From an uncultured Sphingomonas sp. (GTDB taxonomy: Bacteria > Pseudomonadota > Alphaproteobacteria > Sphingomonadales > Sphingomonadaceae), in NCBI RefSeq assembly GCF_913062585.1, contig NZ_CAJXWX010000012.1:47130-111129 (forward strand): a stretch of DNA of 64,000 nt, given 5' to 3'. Within the stretch, counting starts at the first letter, position 1. Every line of letters starts with the position of its first letter. The position numbers were made by a program, and so were the translations under genes. Under the pieces are notes generated by a model, which saw only the letters and a program-made list of their open reading frames with translations, did no database searches and had not been told where the DNA came from. Positions 7,615 to 15,741 of the stretch are shown piece after piece.

Positions 7615-9015
7615 TTAAGCCAACAGCGCCGCCGCCGCCAGCTTCAAATCCTCCACGAACCGCGCATATTCGACCTCTTTCGCCGCCGGATCGGGCAGGC
7701 GGAGGAGGTAGCTGGGGTGCACCGTGATGAACGCGGTGCCGCCATCGGGTAGTGTCAGCGCCTTTCCCCGCTCGCGGCCGATGGTCATCACCTTGCCGAA
7801 CAGGGACCGGGCCGCCGTGGCGCCCAGCGCGACCGTCACCTGCGGCTGGATCAGCAGGCGTTCCTGCTCGACCCACCAGCGGCAGGCCTGGATCTCGCCC
7901 GCATTGGGCGAGCTGTGGATGCGGCGCTTGCCGCGCGGCTCGAACTTGAAATGCTTGACCGCGTTGGTGACATAGGCGCGCGCGCGGTCGATCCCGGCCT
8001 CGGCGACGGCGCGGTCGAAGACCTGGCCGGCGGGGCCGACAAAGGGGCGGCCTGCCAGATCCTCCTGGTCGCCGGGCTGCTCGCCGACGAACATCAGGGC
8101 GGCGTCGACCGGCCCCTCGCCGAACACCGTCTGCGTCGCAGGCGCGTAGAGCGGGCAGCGGGTGCAGGTCGTCGCCTCGTCGCGCAGTGCGTTCCATGCC
8201 GCCTGCGCATTGCCGCCGCGCCCCGTGCGCACATCCGTTCTGGCGGTGTCGATCATGCCCGTCTCCCGCGCCTGCGCGCCTGCGATCAGTTGGGAGACCA
8301 ACGCGGTTTCCGGCATGTTTTTCCAGTATTTGCGCGGCATCTCCTTCAGCATCGCGCCGATCTTCACGCGGGCGGGGTTGAAGATGCTGGCATAATAGGT
8401 CTTCCACACCGCCTCGGTCGGATCGCCTTCCGGCGCATCGGCCTTGGTTGCACCTGGGCCTTCGGACAGGGTCTTGCCGTCCCAATGCAGCGACACCTCG
8501 GGCGTCAGGATCGACCAGCGCATCGTGGTGAAGCGGTTGACGAAAAAGGCCGCATTGGCACGCACGATATGATGTTCGGGCTCGAACCAGGCGACATAGC
8601 GGGGGCCGTCATCGTCCTCGGTCTCGCGGAAGCGGAGAAAGGCGCGCATCTTGTGGATGTCGCGCCGCACCGCCTTGGCGAGCCGATCGAGGCGACGGAT
8701 CAGCGGATCGGCTTGGTCCTCGATCAACCGGGGCTGGAGGCCAAGCCGGTCGAGCGCGGTGTGGAGCAGTGCGAAGCGTTTCGGGTCGTTCGACAGGATG
8801 ACGCTGCGTGCAAGGTCGAGAAAGGCGCGGGATACTTTGAAGCCCGAGCTGGTCGCCACCGGGCGGTCGTCGGCGATGGTGCCGAACAGGTCGGCAGCCT
8901 GCTCGCCGACCTGCCACACGACCTGATCGGGCGGGACGCCGTCTGCGACCAGCCCGCGTGCGGCGTCCCGCCATGCGTCGAAATCGTCGGGGGCGGAGAG
9001 GGTTATGATGCGCAT
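7615..9015 (-). CDS. DUF4130 domain fused to UdgX-type uracil-DNA glycosylase
   Basis: A 466-residue two-domain protein. Residues 1 to about 215 match the DUF4130 type (SAPDDFDAWRDAARGLVADG, and VWKTYYASIFNPARVKIGAMLKEMPRKYWKNMPE). The C-terminal part is a family 4-like uracil-DNA glycosylase with CTRCPLY, VFGEGPVDAALMFVGEQPGDQED and ITVHPSYLLR. The loop GKRRIHSSP (KRRIH at about 363-367) is the hallmark of UdgX, which forms a covalent bond between uracil-DNA and the loop His instead of releasing the enzyme. A neighbouring radical SAM gene of the matching family supports the assignment. The cassette is probably SOS-induced from the promoter at 10983-11011. Confidence 0.92.
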   Translation of the reverse strand: MRIITLSAPDDFDAWRDAARGLVADGVPPDQVVWQVGEQAADLFGTIADDRPVATSSGFKVSRAFLDLARSVILSNDPKRFALLHTALDRLGLQPRLIEDQADPLIRRLDRLAKAVRRDIHKMRAFLRFRETEDDDGPRYVAWFEPEHHIVRANAAFFVNRFTTMRWSILTPEVSLHWDGKTLSEGPGATKADAPEGDPTEAVWKTYYASIFNPARVKIGAMLKEMPRKYWKNMPETALVSQLIAGAQARETGMIDTARTDVRTGRGGNAQAAWNALRDEATTCTRCPLYAPATQTVFGEGPVDAALMFVGEQPGDQEDLAGRPFVGPAGQVFDRAVAEAGIDRARAYVTNAVKHFKFEPRGKRRIHSSPNAGEIQACRWWVEQERLLIQPQVTVALGATAARSLFGKVMTIGRERGKALTLPDGGTAFITVHPSYLLRLPDPAAKEVEYARFVEDLKLAAAALLA

Positions 9016-9024
9016 ACCCCCTCA

Positions 9025-9160
9025 TTCCTCCCCTGCAAGGGGAGGGGTACCATGCATAGCATGGTGGAGGGGTGTCCCCGGCCGCGAGGGCGGTTTCGCT
9101 CGCGACCGGTGACACCCCTCCGTCAGGGCTTCGCCCTGCCACCTCCCCTTGTAGGGCAGG
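9025..9160. repeat. Composite intergenic palindromic repeat, copy 3
   Basis: It opens CCTCCCCTGCAAGGGGAGG and ends with ACCTCCCCTTGTAGGGCAGG, where one base of the last arm is changed. The centre again has GGTGGAGGGGTG and CACCCCTCCGTCAGGGC. It sits inside the putative repair operon, between the hemerythrin and UdgX genes. Confidence 0.85.
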
Positions 9161-9179
9161 GATAGCTTACGCCCGAAGA

Positions 9180-9665
9180 TCAATCGCGCTCGTCTCCGCC
9201 GGGCGGGTTGGCCTTGGCCTCCTTTTCCTCGATCGGCTTGCGCTCTTCATAGATGGCCGCCAGCTTTTCCTCGGTCGCGTCGTCGAGTTCCTTCTCGGCG
9301 GCGGGGAACATCTCTTCCTCTTCCTCGTCGATATGATGCTCATAGCGATGGCGCATGTGGAAGAATTTGGATTCCCACTCGTCCGATGCGAAATCGAGGT
9401 CCATCATCTCGCCGAGCAGATCGTCGATCTCCTTATGCTCCGACACCGAATGGCGGGCATCGTCGCGCAGGTCCGGTTCGGCGAGCATCGTGGCGTAGAG
9501 CGATTCTTCTTCGGCGGCGGCATGGCTCTGGATCTCGATGCGGAATGCCTCGAACAGCTTCTTGCGCTTGGCGCCATCGCCCTTCAGCTCGGCAAGCTCC
9601 TTCAGCATCACGCGCTGCTTGTCGTGATCCCGCTTCAGATCGGCATAGATGTCGGCGGTGGCCAT
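9180..9665 (-). CDS. Hemerythrin HHE domain protein
   Basis: A 161-residue helical protein with metal ligands spread as in hemerythrins: DLKRDHDKQR, EIQSHAAAEEESLY, SVSEHKEID and FFHMRHRYEHHIDEEEEEMF. The C terminus is highly charged. The family binds a non-haem di-iron centre and is associated with oxygen, NO or iron handling. The start is the ATG behind GAAGGAGACG. It lies between the radical SAM and UdgX genes on the same strand, 66 bases after the former, so co-expression is likely. Whether it serves DNA repair is unknown. Confidence 0.88.
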   Translation of the reverse strand: MATADIYADLKRDHDKQRVMLKELAELKGDGAKRKKLFEAFRIEIQSHAAAEEESLYATMLAEPDLRDDARHSVSEHKEIDDLLGEMMDLDFASDEWESKFFHMRHRYEHHIDEEEEEMFPAAEKELDDATEEKLAAIYEERKPIEEKEAKANPPGGDERD

Positions 9666-9731
9666 GATCGTCTCCTTCGTGGGGTCCAACGGCGCAACAT
9701 GACGCCCGTTTCACCCGCGAATCACTCTCAC

Positions 9732-10976
9732 TCAGCCAAAGAGTTCGAGCTGTTTGCCTTTTGGCTGGACCAGCGGCTTCAGGTCGGCCCGCTCCGCCAA
9801 GGCCACCGGCCGCCAGTCCTCGGCGATCAGGAAGGGGCGCAGCTTGGTGATCGAGACGGTCAGCCGCCCGACATCCTCCAGCCGCAGCTTGCGCCATTTG
9901 CGGGTGGCGATGATCCGGTCCACCGCCTTCACCCCCAGCCCCGGTACGCGCAGCAGCATCTCGCGCGGCGCGCGGTTCACGTCGACCGGGAAATGCTGGC
10001 GGAATTTCAATGCCCAGGCGAGCTTGGGGTCGATGTCGAGCGGCAGCATCCCCGTCGCCTCGTCCGCCGCCGCCGCCACTTCGTTCGGGCGATAGTCGTA
10101 GAAGCGCATCAGCCAGTCGGACTGGTATAGCCGGTGCTCCCGCATCAGCGGCGGGCGTTGCAGCGGCAGGACGGCCGACGCATCGGGGATCGGGCTGAAC
10201 GCCGAATAATAGACGCGGCGCAAGGAGAACCGGTCGTACAGCGCCGCCGCGCGCCCGACGATGTCGCGGTCGGTCGCGGCATCGGCGCCGACGATCATCT
10301 GGGTCGACTGGCCGGCGGGCGCGAAGCCGGGGGCGGACTTGTACTTCTTCGCCGCGTCCGTCCGATCCTCGATGGCGGTCTTCACATCGGCCATCGCGCC
10401 TTCGATCCGGGCCGCATCCTTTTCGGGCGCGAGCCGCCGCAGGCCGCCGACCGTGGGCAGCTCGACATTGATCGACACGCGGTCGGCATGGACCCCGGCC
10501 AGACGCACCAGCTCGGGATCGGCATCGGGGATGGTCTTCAGATGGATATAACCGCGAAAGCCGTGATCCTCGCGCAGGGACCGCGCGACCTCGACGATCT
10601 GCTCCATCGTATAGTTGGAGGACTTGATGATGCCGGAGGAGAGGAACAGCCCCTCGATATAATTGCGCCGATAGAAGGCCAGCGTCAGGTTCACCACCTC
10701 CTGCGCGGTGAAGCGCGCGCGGCGGACGTTCGACGACTTGCGGTTGATGCAATAATGGCAGTCGAAGATGCAGCTATTGGTCAGCAGGATCTTCAACAGC
10801 GAGATGCAGCGACCGTCCGGCGCATAAGCGTGGCAGATGCCCATGCCCTCGGTCGAGCCGATCCCCTTGCCGTCGCGGCTGTTGCGTTTCGACGTGCCCG
10901 AAGAGGCGCAGGAGGCGTCATATTTCGCCGCATCCGCCAGGATCGCGAGCTTCTCACGGGTATCGAGTTGCGCCAT
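9732..10976 (-). CDS. Putative DNA modification/repair radical SAM protein
   Basis: A 414-residue radical SAM protein. The cluster motif is CIFDCHYC (C-X3-C-X2-C), preceded by GICHAYAPDGRCISLLKILLTNS and followed by INRKSSNVRRARF. The C terminus carries a helix-hairpin-helix (REMLLRVPGLGVKAVDRIIATRKW), which implies DNA binding. This domain order matches the family annotated as putative DNA modification/repair radical SAM protein, which typically occurs beside UdgX/DUF4130 proteins as it does here. The chosen start MAQLDTREKL follows the promoter by only a few bases, so the mRNA may be leaderless. The reaction is not known. Confidence 0.9.
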   Translation of the reverse strand: MAQLDTREKLAILADAAKYDASCASSGTSKRNSRDGKGIGSTEGMGICHAYAPDGRCISLLKILLTNSCIFDCHYCINRKSSNVRRARFTAQEVVNLTLAFYRRNYIEGLFLSSGIIKSSNYTMEQIVEVARSLREDHGFRGYIHLKTIPDADPELVRLAGVHADRVSINVELPTVGGLRRLAPEKDAARIEGAMADVKTAIEDRTDAAKKYKSAPGFAPAGQSTQMIVGADAATDRDIVGRAAALYDRFSLRRVYYSAFSPIPDASAVLPLQRPPLMREHRLYQSDWLMRFYDYRPNEVAAAADEATGMLPLDIDPKLAWALKFRQHFPVDVNRAPREMLLRVPGLGVKAVDRIIATRKWRKLRLEDVGRLTVSITKLRPFLIAEDWRPVALAERADLKPLVQPKGKQLELFG

Positions 10977-10978
10977 TT

Positions 10979-11011
10979 GTTCGATATACGTTCTTTGATT
11001 TCGGCTCTCAA
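10979..11011 (-). promoter_or_regulatory. SOS-controlled promoter with LexA box
   Basis: Read on the minus strand, a -35 TTGAGA (11011-11006), a 17-bp spacer and a -10 TATATC (10988-10983) are followed by the radical SAM start codon at 10976. A perfect alphaproteobacterial LexA site, GTTC-N7-GTTC on the plus strand (10979-10993), covers the -10. Bound LexA would block RNA polymerase. The predicted transcript start is at or next to the ATG, and no Shine-Dalgarno is visible. Confidence 0.75.
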
Positions 11012-11092
11012 GAGGAACCGGTAGAGAGAGACATAGAGAATGGCACTGGCGGGATAAACCGAGACAAAATGAGACAAAGCGAGATAGGCCGT

Positions 11093-11425
11093 TCACGTGG
11101 CGGGCTGTTCGCGAAACCATTCGGTCGGGATGCCCATGCGCCGCGCCGCCGCCGCCAAACGTGCTAATGCCGCGTCCGCGATCTTCGCAAAGTCCGTCAT
11201 GGCGAGGCGCTTTACCTGTGGCACCGTGAGGCCGCTCAACGTCGCAACCAGTTGCAAGCCGAGCGTTGCCGGTTGGTGACGGAAACGGTCGAGCAACAGG
11301 ATATCGCCCGGTTCCAGTCCGCGTAGCGAGATGTCGACAATCTGCTTTTCACGCTTCGGGCCATGCGCGCCACTCAGGACGATCGTGACAGGTTCTGAGA
11401 GGGTGAAAAGAAGCTGCTGAGACAC
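11093..11425 (-). CDS. Phage tail assembly chaperone paralogue
   Basis: A 110-residue protein of the Mu gp41-like tail assembly chaperone family. Its body (VDISLRGLEPGDILLLDRFRHQP, then LVATLSGLTVPQVKRLAMTDF) aligns along its length with the 100-residue chaperone encoded at 13212-13514, notably the shared DRFR..P and LSG segments. The start is GTG, preceded by AGAAGG. It lies after the tape measure gene, where a tail chaperone is not expected. It is the last phage gene before the left boundary. Confidence 0.75.
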   Translation of the reverse strand: MSQQLLFTLSEPVTIVLSGAHGPKREKQIVDISLRGLEPGDILLLDRFRHQPATLGLQLVATLSGLTVPQVKRLAMTDFAKIADAALARLAAAARRMGIPTEWFREQPAT

Positions 11426-11454
11426 GTCTTAGAACCTTCTGGAAATAGACCGAA

Positions 11455-11502
11455 CGATGGGCGGGGCCGGTGGAGGAGAAAGCCACCGACCCCGCCGTAT
11501 CG
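11455..11502. other. Long GC-rich hairpin between phage genes
   Basis: CGAT, then GCGGGGCCGGTGG (11461-11473), pairs with CCACCGACCCCGC (11483-11495), then ATCG, around a 9-base loop. It sits in the 156-base gap between the tape measure gene and the second tail chaperone gene. No T-run follows on the minus strand, so a classical terminator is not supported. It could be an mRNA stability element or a deletion scar. Confidence 0.55.
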
Positions 11503-11581
11503 TCCTTCGTTCCCCGAACCGACCCGAATGGATAATCATCGGTCGAGGTGACGTTGAGCGGCTTGCACCGCCAGGACGAAA

Positions 11582-13108
11582 CTATGCCGCGCCTCCCATG
11601 GCAGGACCGCGCGAGACGGAACGGGACACGCTTGCTGTGACGTGACCGGGTGTGCTGATTTTCTGAACCTGCGCACCCTTGGCACCGTCACCCTTCAAAT
11701 GGATATCGACCTGCATCCGCGCCGGTTTCATCAGCGGGCTCGAAGCACTGGGGGCGTTCTGCAATGCACGTTCCCAGACGCCACGACGATTGGGGATAGC
11801 CGGTCGCGGCTTTGCCGGTTGCGGGGCAGGCGTAGACTTTGACGGACCACTCATCATCGCGTCGAACGGGTCCCAAGTCAGCGCGGACCAAATCTTGCTT
11901 TCGATGCTGTTGCCGGTGTTATCGAAGCCCGCTCGCTTATCGATGCCAGCGCCGATACGGTTCAATTCGCCCCAAGCCTTCGTCGCTTTGCCGATCCATT
12001 CGACCGTGGTGACAAGAGCGCTTGTGATGGAACCGACACCATCGGCAACGGCCTTCCAATCGACCTCCCGAACAAAGCGATCGGCGCGGTCGAAAAGCTT
12101 GGTCATTTCGTCCGAGGCGCGCTGTGCCCATGCGTCCAGCTTGCCTTCCTTTTCCAGACGATCAGCCCAGTCCAAGACTTCCTGCAACCGGCCTTTGACG
12201 CGATCAAAAATGCCCTTGTTGGCGACGGAAACCTCAAAGTTCGTCACCTTGTCCGTCAGGTTGCTCCATATACCCAGCAGCGTTTTGGACTGCCGCGCCA
12301 TGCCGCCACCGCTGGACTCACGGAATATCCCCAGCAAAGTATCCCGGATTTTGGTCGCGTCCTTGGCGACCGATTTGGAAACCTGCTTGCCGTTGCGGTC
12401 GAAATATTGAAGCGCGACCTTGCTGCCATGGGTCGAACCCACGATGCCCAGGTCAAGCAACCGCTCCCACTGAGCGCGCATGGCGTCGCCAACCGCCAAG
12501 GCCACGTCCTCAAAGCTGCGACCAACGGATGACGCCTTATCGCCGATATCGGTCATCGCGCCATTGAACGGATCGATGCCCTGATTCTTGGCGGTAATGA
12601 ACGCCGTCATGACCTCGCCAATTTCGTAAGGCGTATCGGCCGCGAACTTTTGGATAAACCGGATAGCGTCCTGCGCCGCTTTGGCGGAATGCAGCGCGGT
12701 TTCCAACTGCACGCGGTATTGCTCGAACTGAGCGCCGTTGCTGATGACGCCGCGCGCGAACATGCCCGTCGCAGCAACGCCGCCAGCGGCCAACAGACCA
12801 GCGCCGCCGATCGCGAAGCGCCCCGCTCGTAATGCAACCGCATCGATCGCGCGGCTTGCGTGACTTGCGCCCCGCTCGATGCCGGTCAGCCCTGCACGCG
12901 CGAACCGGGTGGCGGCGGCATTTGCTCGCGTGAGTATCGACGGAAGGCGACCCGCTACACGGTCGAGTTGCGTGCTTTGGCTCCGCGCCCGCATCGATTG
13001 CGATGCCAGCCCACCCAAACCAGAGGTCAGCCGCTGCGTAGACTGCTGAGCGCGACGAGCTGGCGCGCTCCATCGGTCCACAGCCTCCAAGATCAGCGAC
13101 AGTTTCAC
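11582..13108 (-). CDS. Phage tail tape measure protein
   Basis: A 508-residue protein that sets tail length and is ejected during DNA entry. It has an Ala/Gly-rich hydrophobic segment (FAIGGAGLLAAGGVAATGMFARGV), the tape measure N-domain pattern FEQYRVQLETALHSAKAAQDAIRFIQKFA, and a helical remainder. It is short for a tape measure, implying a short tail or an internal loss. The start chosen is GTG 13108 with GGAGGT at 13118-13123; it overlaps the stop of the frameshifted chaperone (GTGA). A GTG at 13141 is in frame but lacks that signal. Confidence 0.82.
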   Translation of the reverse strand: MKLSLILEAVDRWSAPARRAQQSTQRLTSGLGGLASQSMRARSQSTQLDRVAGRLPSILTRANAAATRFARAGLTGIERGASHASRAIDAVALRAGRFAIGGAGLLAAGGVAATGMFARGVISNGAQFEQYRVQLETALHSAKAAQDAIRFIQKFAADTPYEIGEVMTAFITAKNQGIDPFNGAMTDIGDKASSVGRSFEDVALAVGDAMRAQWERLLDLGIVGSTHGSKVALQYFDRNGKQVSKSVAKDATKIRDTLLGIFRESSGGGMARQSKTLLGIWSNLTDKVTNFEVSVANKGIFDRVKGRLQEVLDWADRLEKEGKLDAWAQRASDEMTKLFDRADRFVREVDWKAVADGVGSITSALVTTVEWIGKATKAWGELNRIGAGIDKRAGFDNTGNSIESKIWSALTWDPFDAMMSGPSKSTPAPQPAKPRPAIPNRRGVWERALQNAPSASSPLMKPARMQVDIHLKGDGAKGAQVQKISTPGHVTASVSRSVSRGPAMGGAA

Positions 13109-13514
13109 GCTTCGATTACCTCCGGCCTTTGATCGAGCCACATTTCCACGTCAGACCATTCGAGCGCCATGAGTTCAGCCGGGGACCAGCGGAAGGCGCG
13201 TGCGAGTTCGCCTAGGCAGTCGCGCCAATTGATTGGCCATTCGGTGACGATGCCATGGCCAAGTCCCCCAAAGGGCCGATATCCTCCGCGTCGAACTTCT
13301 CGACGACATAGAGGTCGATACCTGAAAGCTTTGCGATCATGTTCAGCGTCAACTCAATCGGCTTGTCACGGAACCGATCGATCAGCTTGAGGTCACTCCC
13401 GATCGCGCGACGAAGCGTAACTTCGGTAATTCTGTCGTCTTGCTGGAGCCCCACCAACGCCGCGCCTTTGGCGTCGAGTGTAAGGGGATGGAGGAGGGTA
13501 TAGGGCTGGCTCAT
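13105..13514 (-). CDS. Tail assembly chaperone with -1 frameshift extension
   Basis: The zero-frame product is 100 residues (13514 to 13212), a gp41-like tail assembly chaperone starting MSQPYTLLHPLTL. In the zero frame a heptamer T_TTG_GGG (13272-13266) fits the X_XXY_YYZ rule for -1 slippage. A slip there gives a 136-residue protein whose extra 53 residues include NWRDCLGELARAFRWSP and ALEWSDVEMWLDQRP, very like the GpE'/GpT extensions of other tail chaperones. The extension ends at TGA 13107-13105, overlapping the tape measure start. The ATG overlaps the stop of the upstream Mor-like gene. Confidence 0.8.
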
Positions 13515-14095
13515 ACTGCTTTCTCCGCTTCGTTAAGTTGACCGGCGGCGATCAATTCCCGCCGGATTTTCCAGATTCGTGATTTGGACACCTTCACCGC
13601 TGCGGCGATGTTCGAGACGGGAGCGCCTTCTTGCAGGCGCTGTAAAACCGATGCCTGGAGTGATGCCCGATTGGCCCCGGCCCGCTTTTGTACCTTCTCA
13701 GGCAGTTCCCCGTTTTCCTTTAAGGATCGCCTGATGAGGTAAACTGTCCGCTCAGTGCACCCGAGCCGCCGCGCTGTCGCCACGACCGCCACCCCTCGAA
13801 GCGCATCTGAAAGGATGACCTCTCGACGGCCTCTCCAGCCGGACGATGGGCAGAGAGGGAGTTGAACGACGACACCCCCCAATTCACCGGCCACGGCCTT
13901 TGCCCTGTCATGGCCGATTGCTTCACTGAGAGGGTGATCCGGTCGAGGGTGGATCGGGATGTAGATGGAGCGTCCACCAAAGCGCGCCCACGCGCTATCA
14001 CGGCACTCAGCCCCGAACAGTCTTTCGGTGACTTCCAGAAGGTCCAGCCGACCGTCCCAGTAATCGTCAATCGCGTCATCCATGCCACCGCTCAT
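13511..14095 (-). CDS. Mor-like phage regulator with extra helix-turn-helix
   Basis: A 194-residue protein. Its first 120 residues follow the Mu Mor/C activator layout: an acidic helical N terminus, the GGRSIYIPIHPRPDHPLSEAIG segment, a second GG..V strand, and a helix-turn-helix (VVATARRLGCTERTVYLIRRSL). A second predicted helix-turn-helix follows (VLQRLQEGAPVSNIAAAVKVSKSRIWKIRREL), which plain Mor proteins lack. MDDAIDDYW at 14083 is an alternative start. It directly precedes the tail chaperone with an ATGA overlap, so it may regulate, or be co-translated with, tail genes. Confidence 0.72.
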   Translation of the reverse strand: MSGGMDDAIDDYWDGRLDLLEVTERLFGAECRDSAWARFGGRSIYIPIHPRPDHPLSEAIGHDRAKAVAGELGGVVVQLPLCPSSGWRGRREVILSDALRGVAVVATARRLGCTERTVYLIRRSLKENGELPEKVQKRAGANRASLQASVLQRLQEGAPVSNIAAAVKVSKSRIWKIRRELIAAGQLNEAEKAV

Positions 14096-14105
14096 CAGAA
14101 CTATT

Positions 14106-14324
14106 TCAGGCGGAATGCACTGTATCGGCGCTGTCGATATACATGACGCACGTCAGGCGACTGTATGAAAGGGCGGGAAGGTATCGCCACACACCGGCGC
14201 CCACTGCCCGTCTATTGAGAACGACGTCGCCGGGGTCTATGTAGACCAGGCGTTGCGCGCCGTTTCGGGCGTTCGGTCTAGGCCTCGTGCATAAGACAGC
14301 GCAACCGCTTTTCGCTGTGCTCAT
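14106..14324 (-). CDS. Small ORF between head and regulator genes, doubtful
   Basis: A 72-residue frame whose ATG overlaps the stop of the minor head gene (ATGA), the only argument for translation. The peptide has no recognisable domain and no clear compositional signature of a protein. It fills a gap of 225 bases where capsid genes would be expected in a complete Mu-like phage, so it may be leftover sequence at a deletion join. Confidence 0.3.
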   Translation of the reverse strand: MSTAKSGCAVLCTRPRPNARNGAQRLVYIDPGDVVLNRRAVGAGVWRYLPALSYSRLTCVMYIDSADTVHSA

Positions 14325-15739
14325 ACAGACTCCGGTGCATTGTCACTGGCGATGCCCCCGAAATTTGACCCTGTGGCGCTCAAACCCGCACCGCCATTAA
14401 GGTCGAACCAGCAGCCGACTGCGGTCAGGCCTTTCCCTCGTGCCTCAGAACCAACATGACTATGCACTGGCAGAGATTGCAGGTTGATCGGCATTGGAAG
14501 GCCAAACGCCGCAAATTCCTCCTGCTCGCTCTCTCCGTCGCCTCCGGCTAAGCCCGAGCCCTGCGCACCGTCCTGCCAGGCCAGCTTGCCGACACGGAGC
14601 GTATCTAGGTCGATATCGCCGTGATCCACGGTCCAGCCGTCACGACCTACGTCCACGACGCGGCTCGCACGACCTTCGCTGTCTACCGTGACGTAGCGCC
14701 GCACAAGAACGGCAGCGCCATTTGCCGCACGTCCCCAACTCCACCATATTTCGCGCGGGTGTGCGATCGTCTCGCCAGCGCCGCCAACATCGCCTTGCGG
14801 CATGACGGTTTCGCCATTCCGTTTGAACCAGTCGAAGGACATTGCGAGCGGCCATCCGCCGCGATCGGTGAACACCTTCCCCTTGCGAACGTCGCCAGCT
14901 TCCATACCGAACGGTTTGAAGAACGCCTTTAATTCGGCAGCCCCATTTGCACGCATAGGGCGTGCGACAGGCGGCTTTCGGTCGCCGGGCGCTGGCGGCA
15001 ACGGGGCGGGTGCCAGCCCGCTCAGACGGGATTTGCCGACATTGTATGACCAGCCGGCGTCTATCCCCTCTTCCAGTTCCGAGACTTCCCCGGTCCTGTT
15101 GTTCACCCACGCCTTAGCGGGAAAGTACGGCGGCGATTCCGTGACCTCCCAGCCCTTTTGCGCCAACTGGCGGGCGCTATAGGCAACGGCGGTGCAGCGG
15201 CATCGCCAGCCGCATGGTCCATAGTGGGTATCCCACCACGGATCATCCACAGGCTTGATCGTCCCATGCCATGCGTGATGCTGCGGCCGTTCCCGACCAT
15301 CCATGACCGACACATATCGAAGGTATGGAAATGCCTTTTTCTGCCGCTCTATGCGGTCCCACCGCCCCGCCTGATAGGATGCGCGGGTATTGACTGAAAA
15401 GATGGTATCGAGCCGGGCCGGGCTCCCCAGTTGGACTTCCTTGACCTCCCCAGTCAGCGGGTCCGCCATTTCCTGACGACCCCACCAACCCAGCTTCTGT
15501 AGCGTCGGGGTCAAGTTCGCCTGGAACGTCTCCAAGGTCGTGCCATTGACGATCGCGGAATCCACCTCCGCCCGGATCGTCTCCAGCACGTCGCGCGTCA
15601 TGGCCTTTGCGACGGTGAACGACCGCCCATGTTCCTCATGCCAAACGTCCTGCCACGAATAGCCGAAGGTGAAACCTTTGGATTGGAAACGGTCTACCGC
15701 TTCCCGTGGCGGCGCGACTGGTATCGACTGATCGGCCAT
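14321..15739 (-). CDS. Mu gp30-like minor head protein with C-terminal nuclease-like domain
   Basis: A 472-residue head morphogenesis protein. The N-terminal part matches the Mu F/gp30 family: SWQDVWHEEHGRSFTVAKAM, NTRASYQAGRWDRIERQKKAFPYLRYVSVMDGRERPQHHAWHGT and CGWRCRCTAVAYS. From about residue 255 a second domain (ELKAFFKPFGMEAGDVRKG, HPREIWWSWGRAANGAAVLVRRYVTV) resembles the Barnase/EndoU/colicin-like nuclease domain often fused to such proteins. The start is the ATG two bases after the upstream gene's stop. The minor head protein normally enters the capsid and may be injected with DNA. Confidence 0.82.
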   Translation of the reverse strand: MADQSIPVAPPREAVDRFQSKGFTFGYSWQDVWHEEHGRSFTVAKAMTRDVLETIRAEVDSAIVNGTTLETFQANLTPTLQKLGWWGRQEMADPLTGEVKEVQLGSPARLDTIFSVNTRASYQAGRWDRIERQKKAFPYLRYVSVMDGRERPQHHAWHGTIKPVDDPWWDTHYGPCGWRCRCTAVAYSARQLAQKGWEVTESPPYFPAKAWVNNRTGEVSELEEGIDAGWSYNVGKSRLSGLAPAPLPPAPGDRKPPVARPMRANGAAELKAFFKPFGMEAGDVRKGKVFTDRGGWPLAMSFDWFKRNGETVMPQGDVGGAGETIAHPREIWWSWGRAANGAAVLVRRYVTVDSEGRASRVVDVGRDGWTVDHGDIDLDTLRVGKLAWQDGAQGSGLAGGDGESEQEEFAAFGLPMPINLQSLPVHSHVGSEARGKGLTAVGCWFDLNGGAGLSATGSNFGGIASDNAPESV

Positions 15740-15741
15740 GG

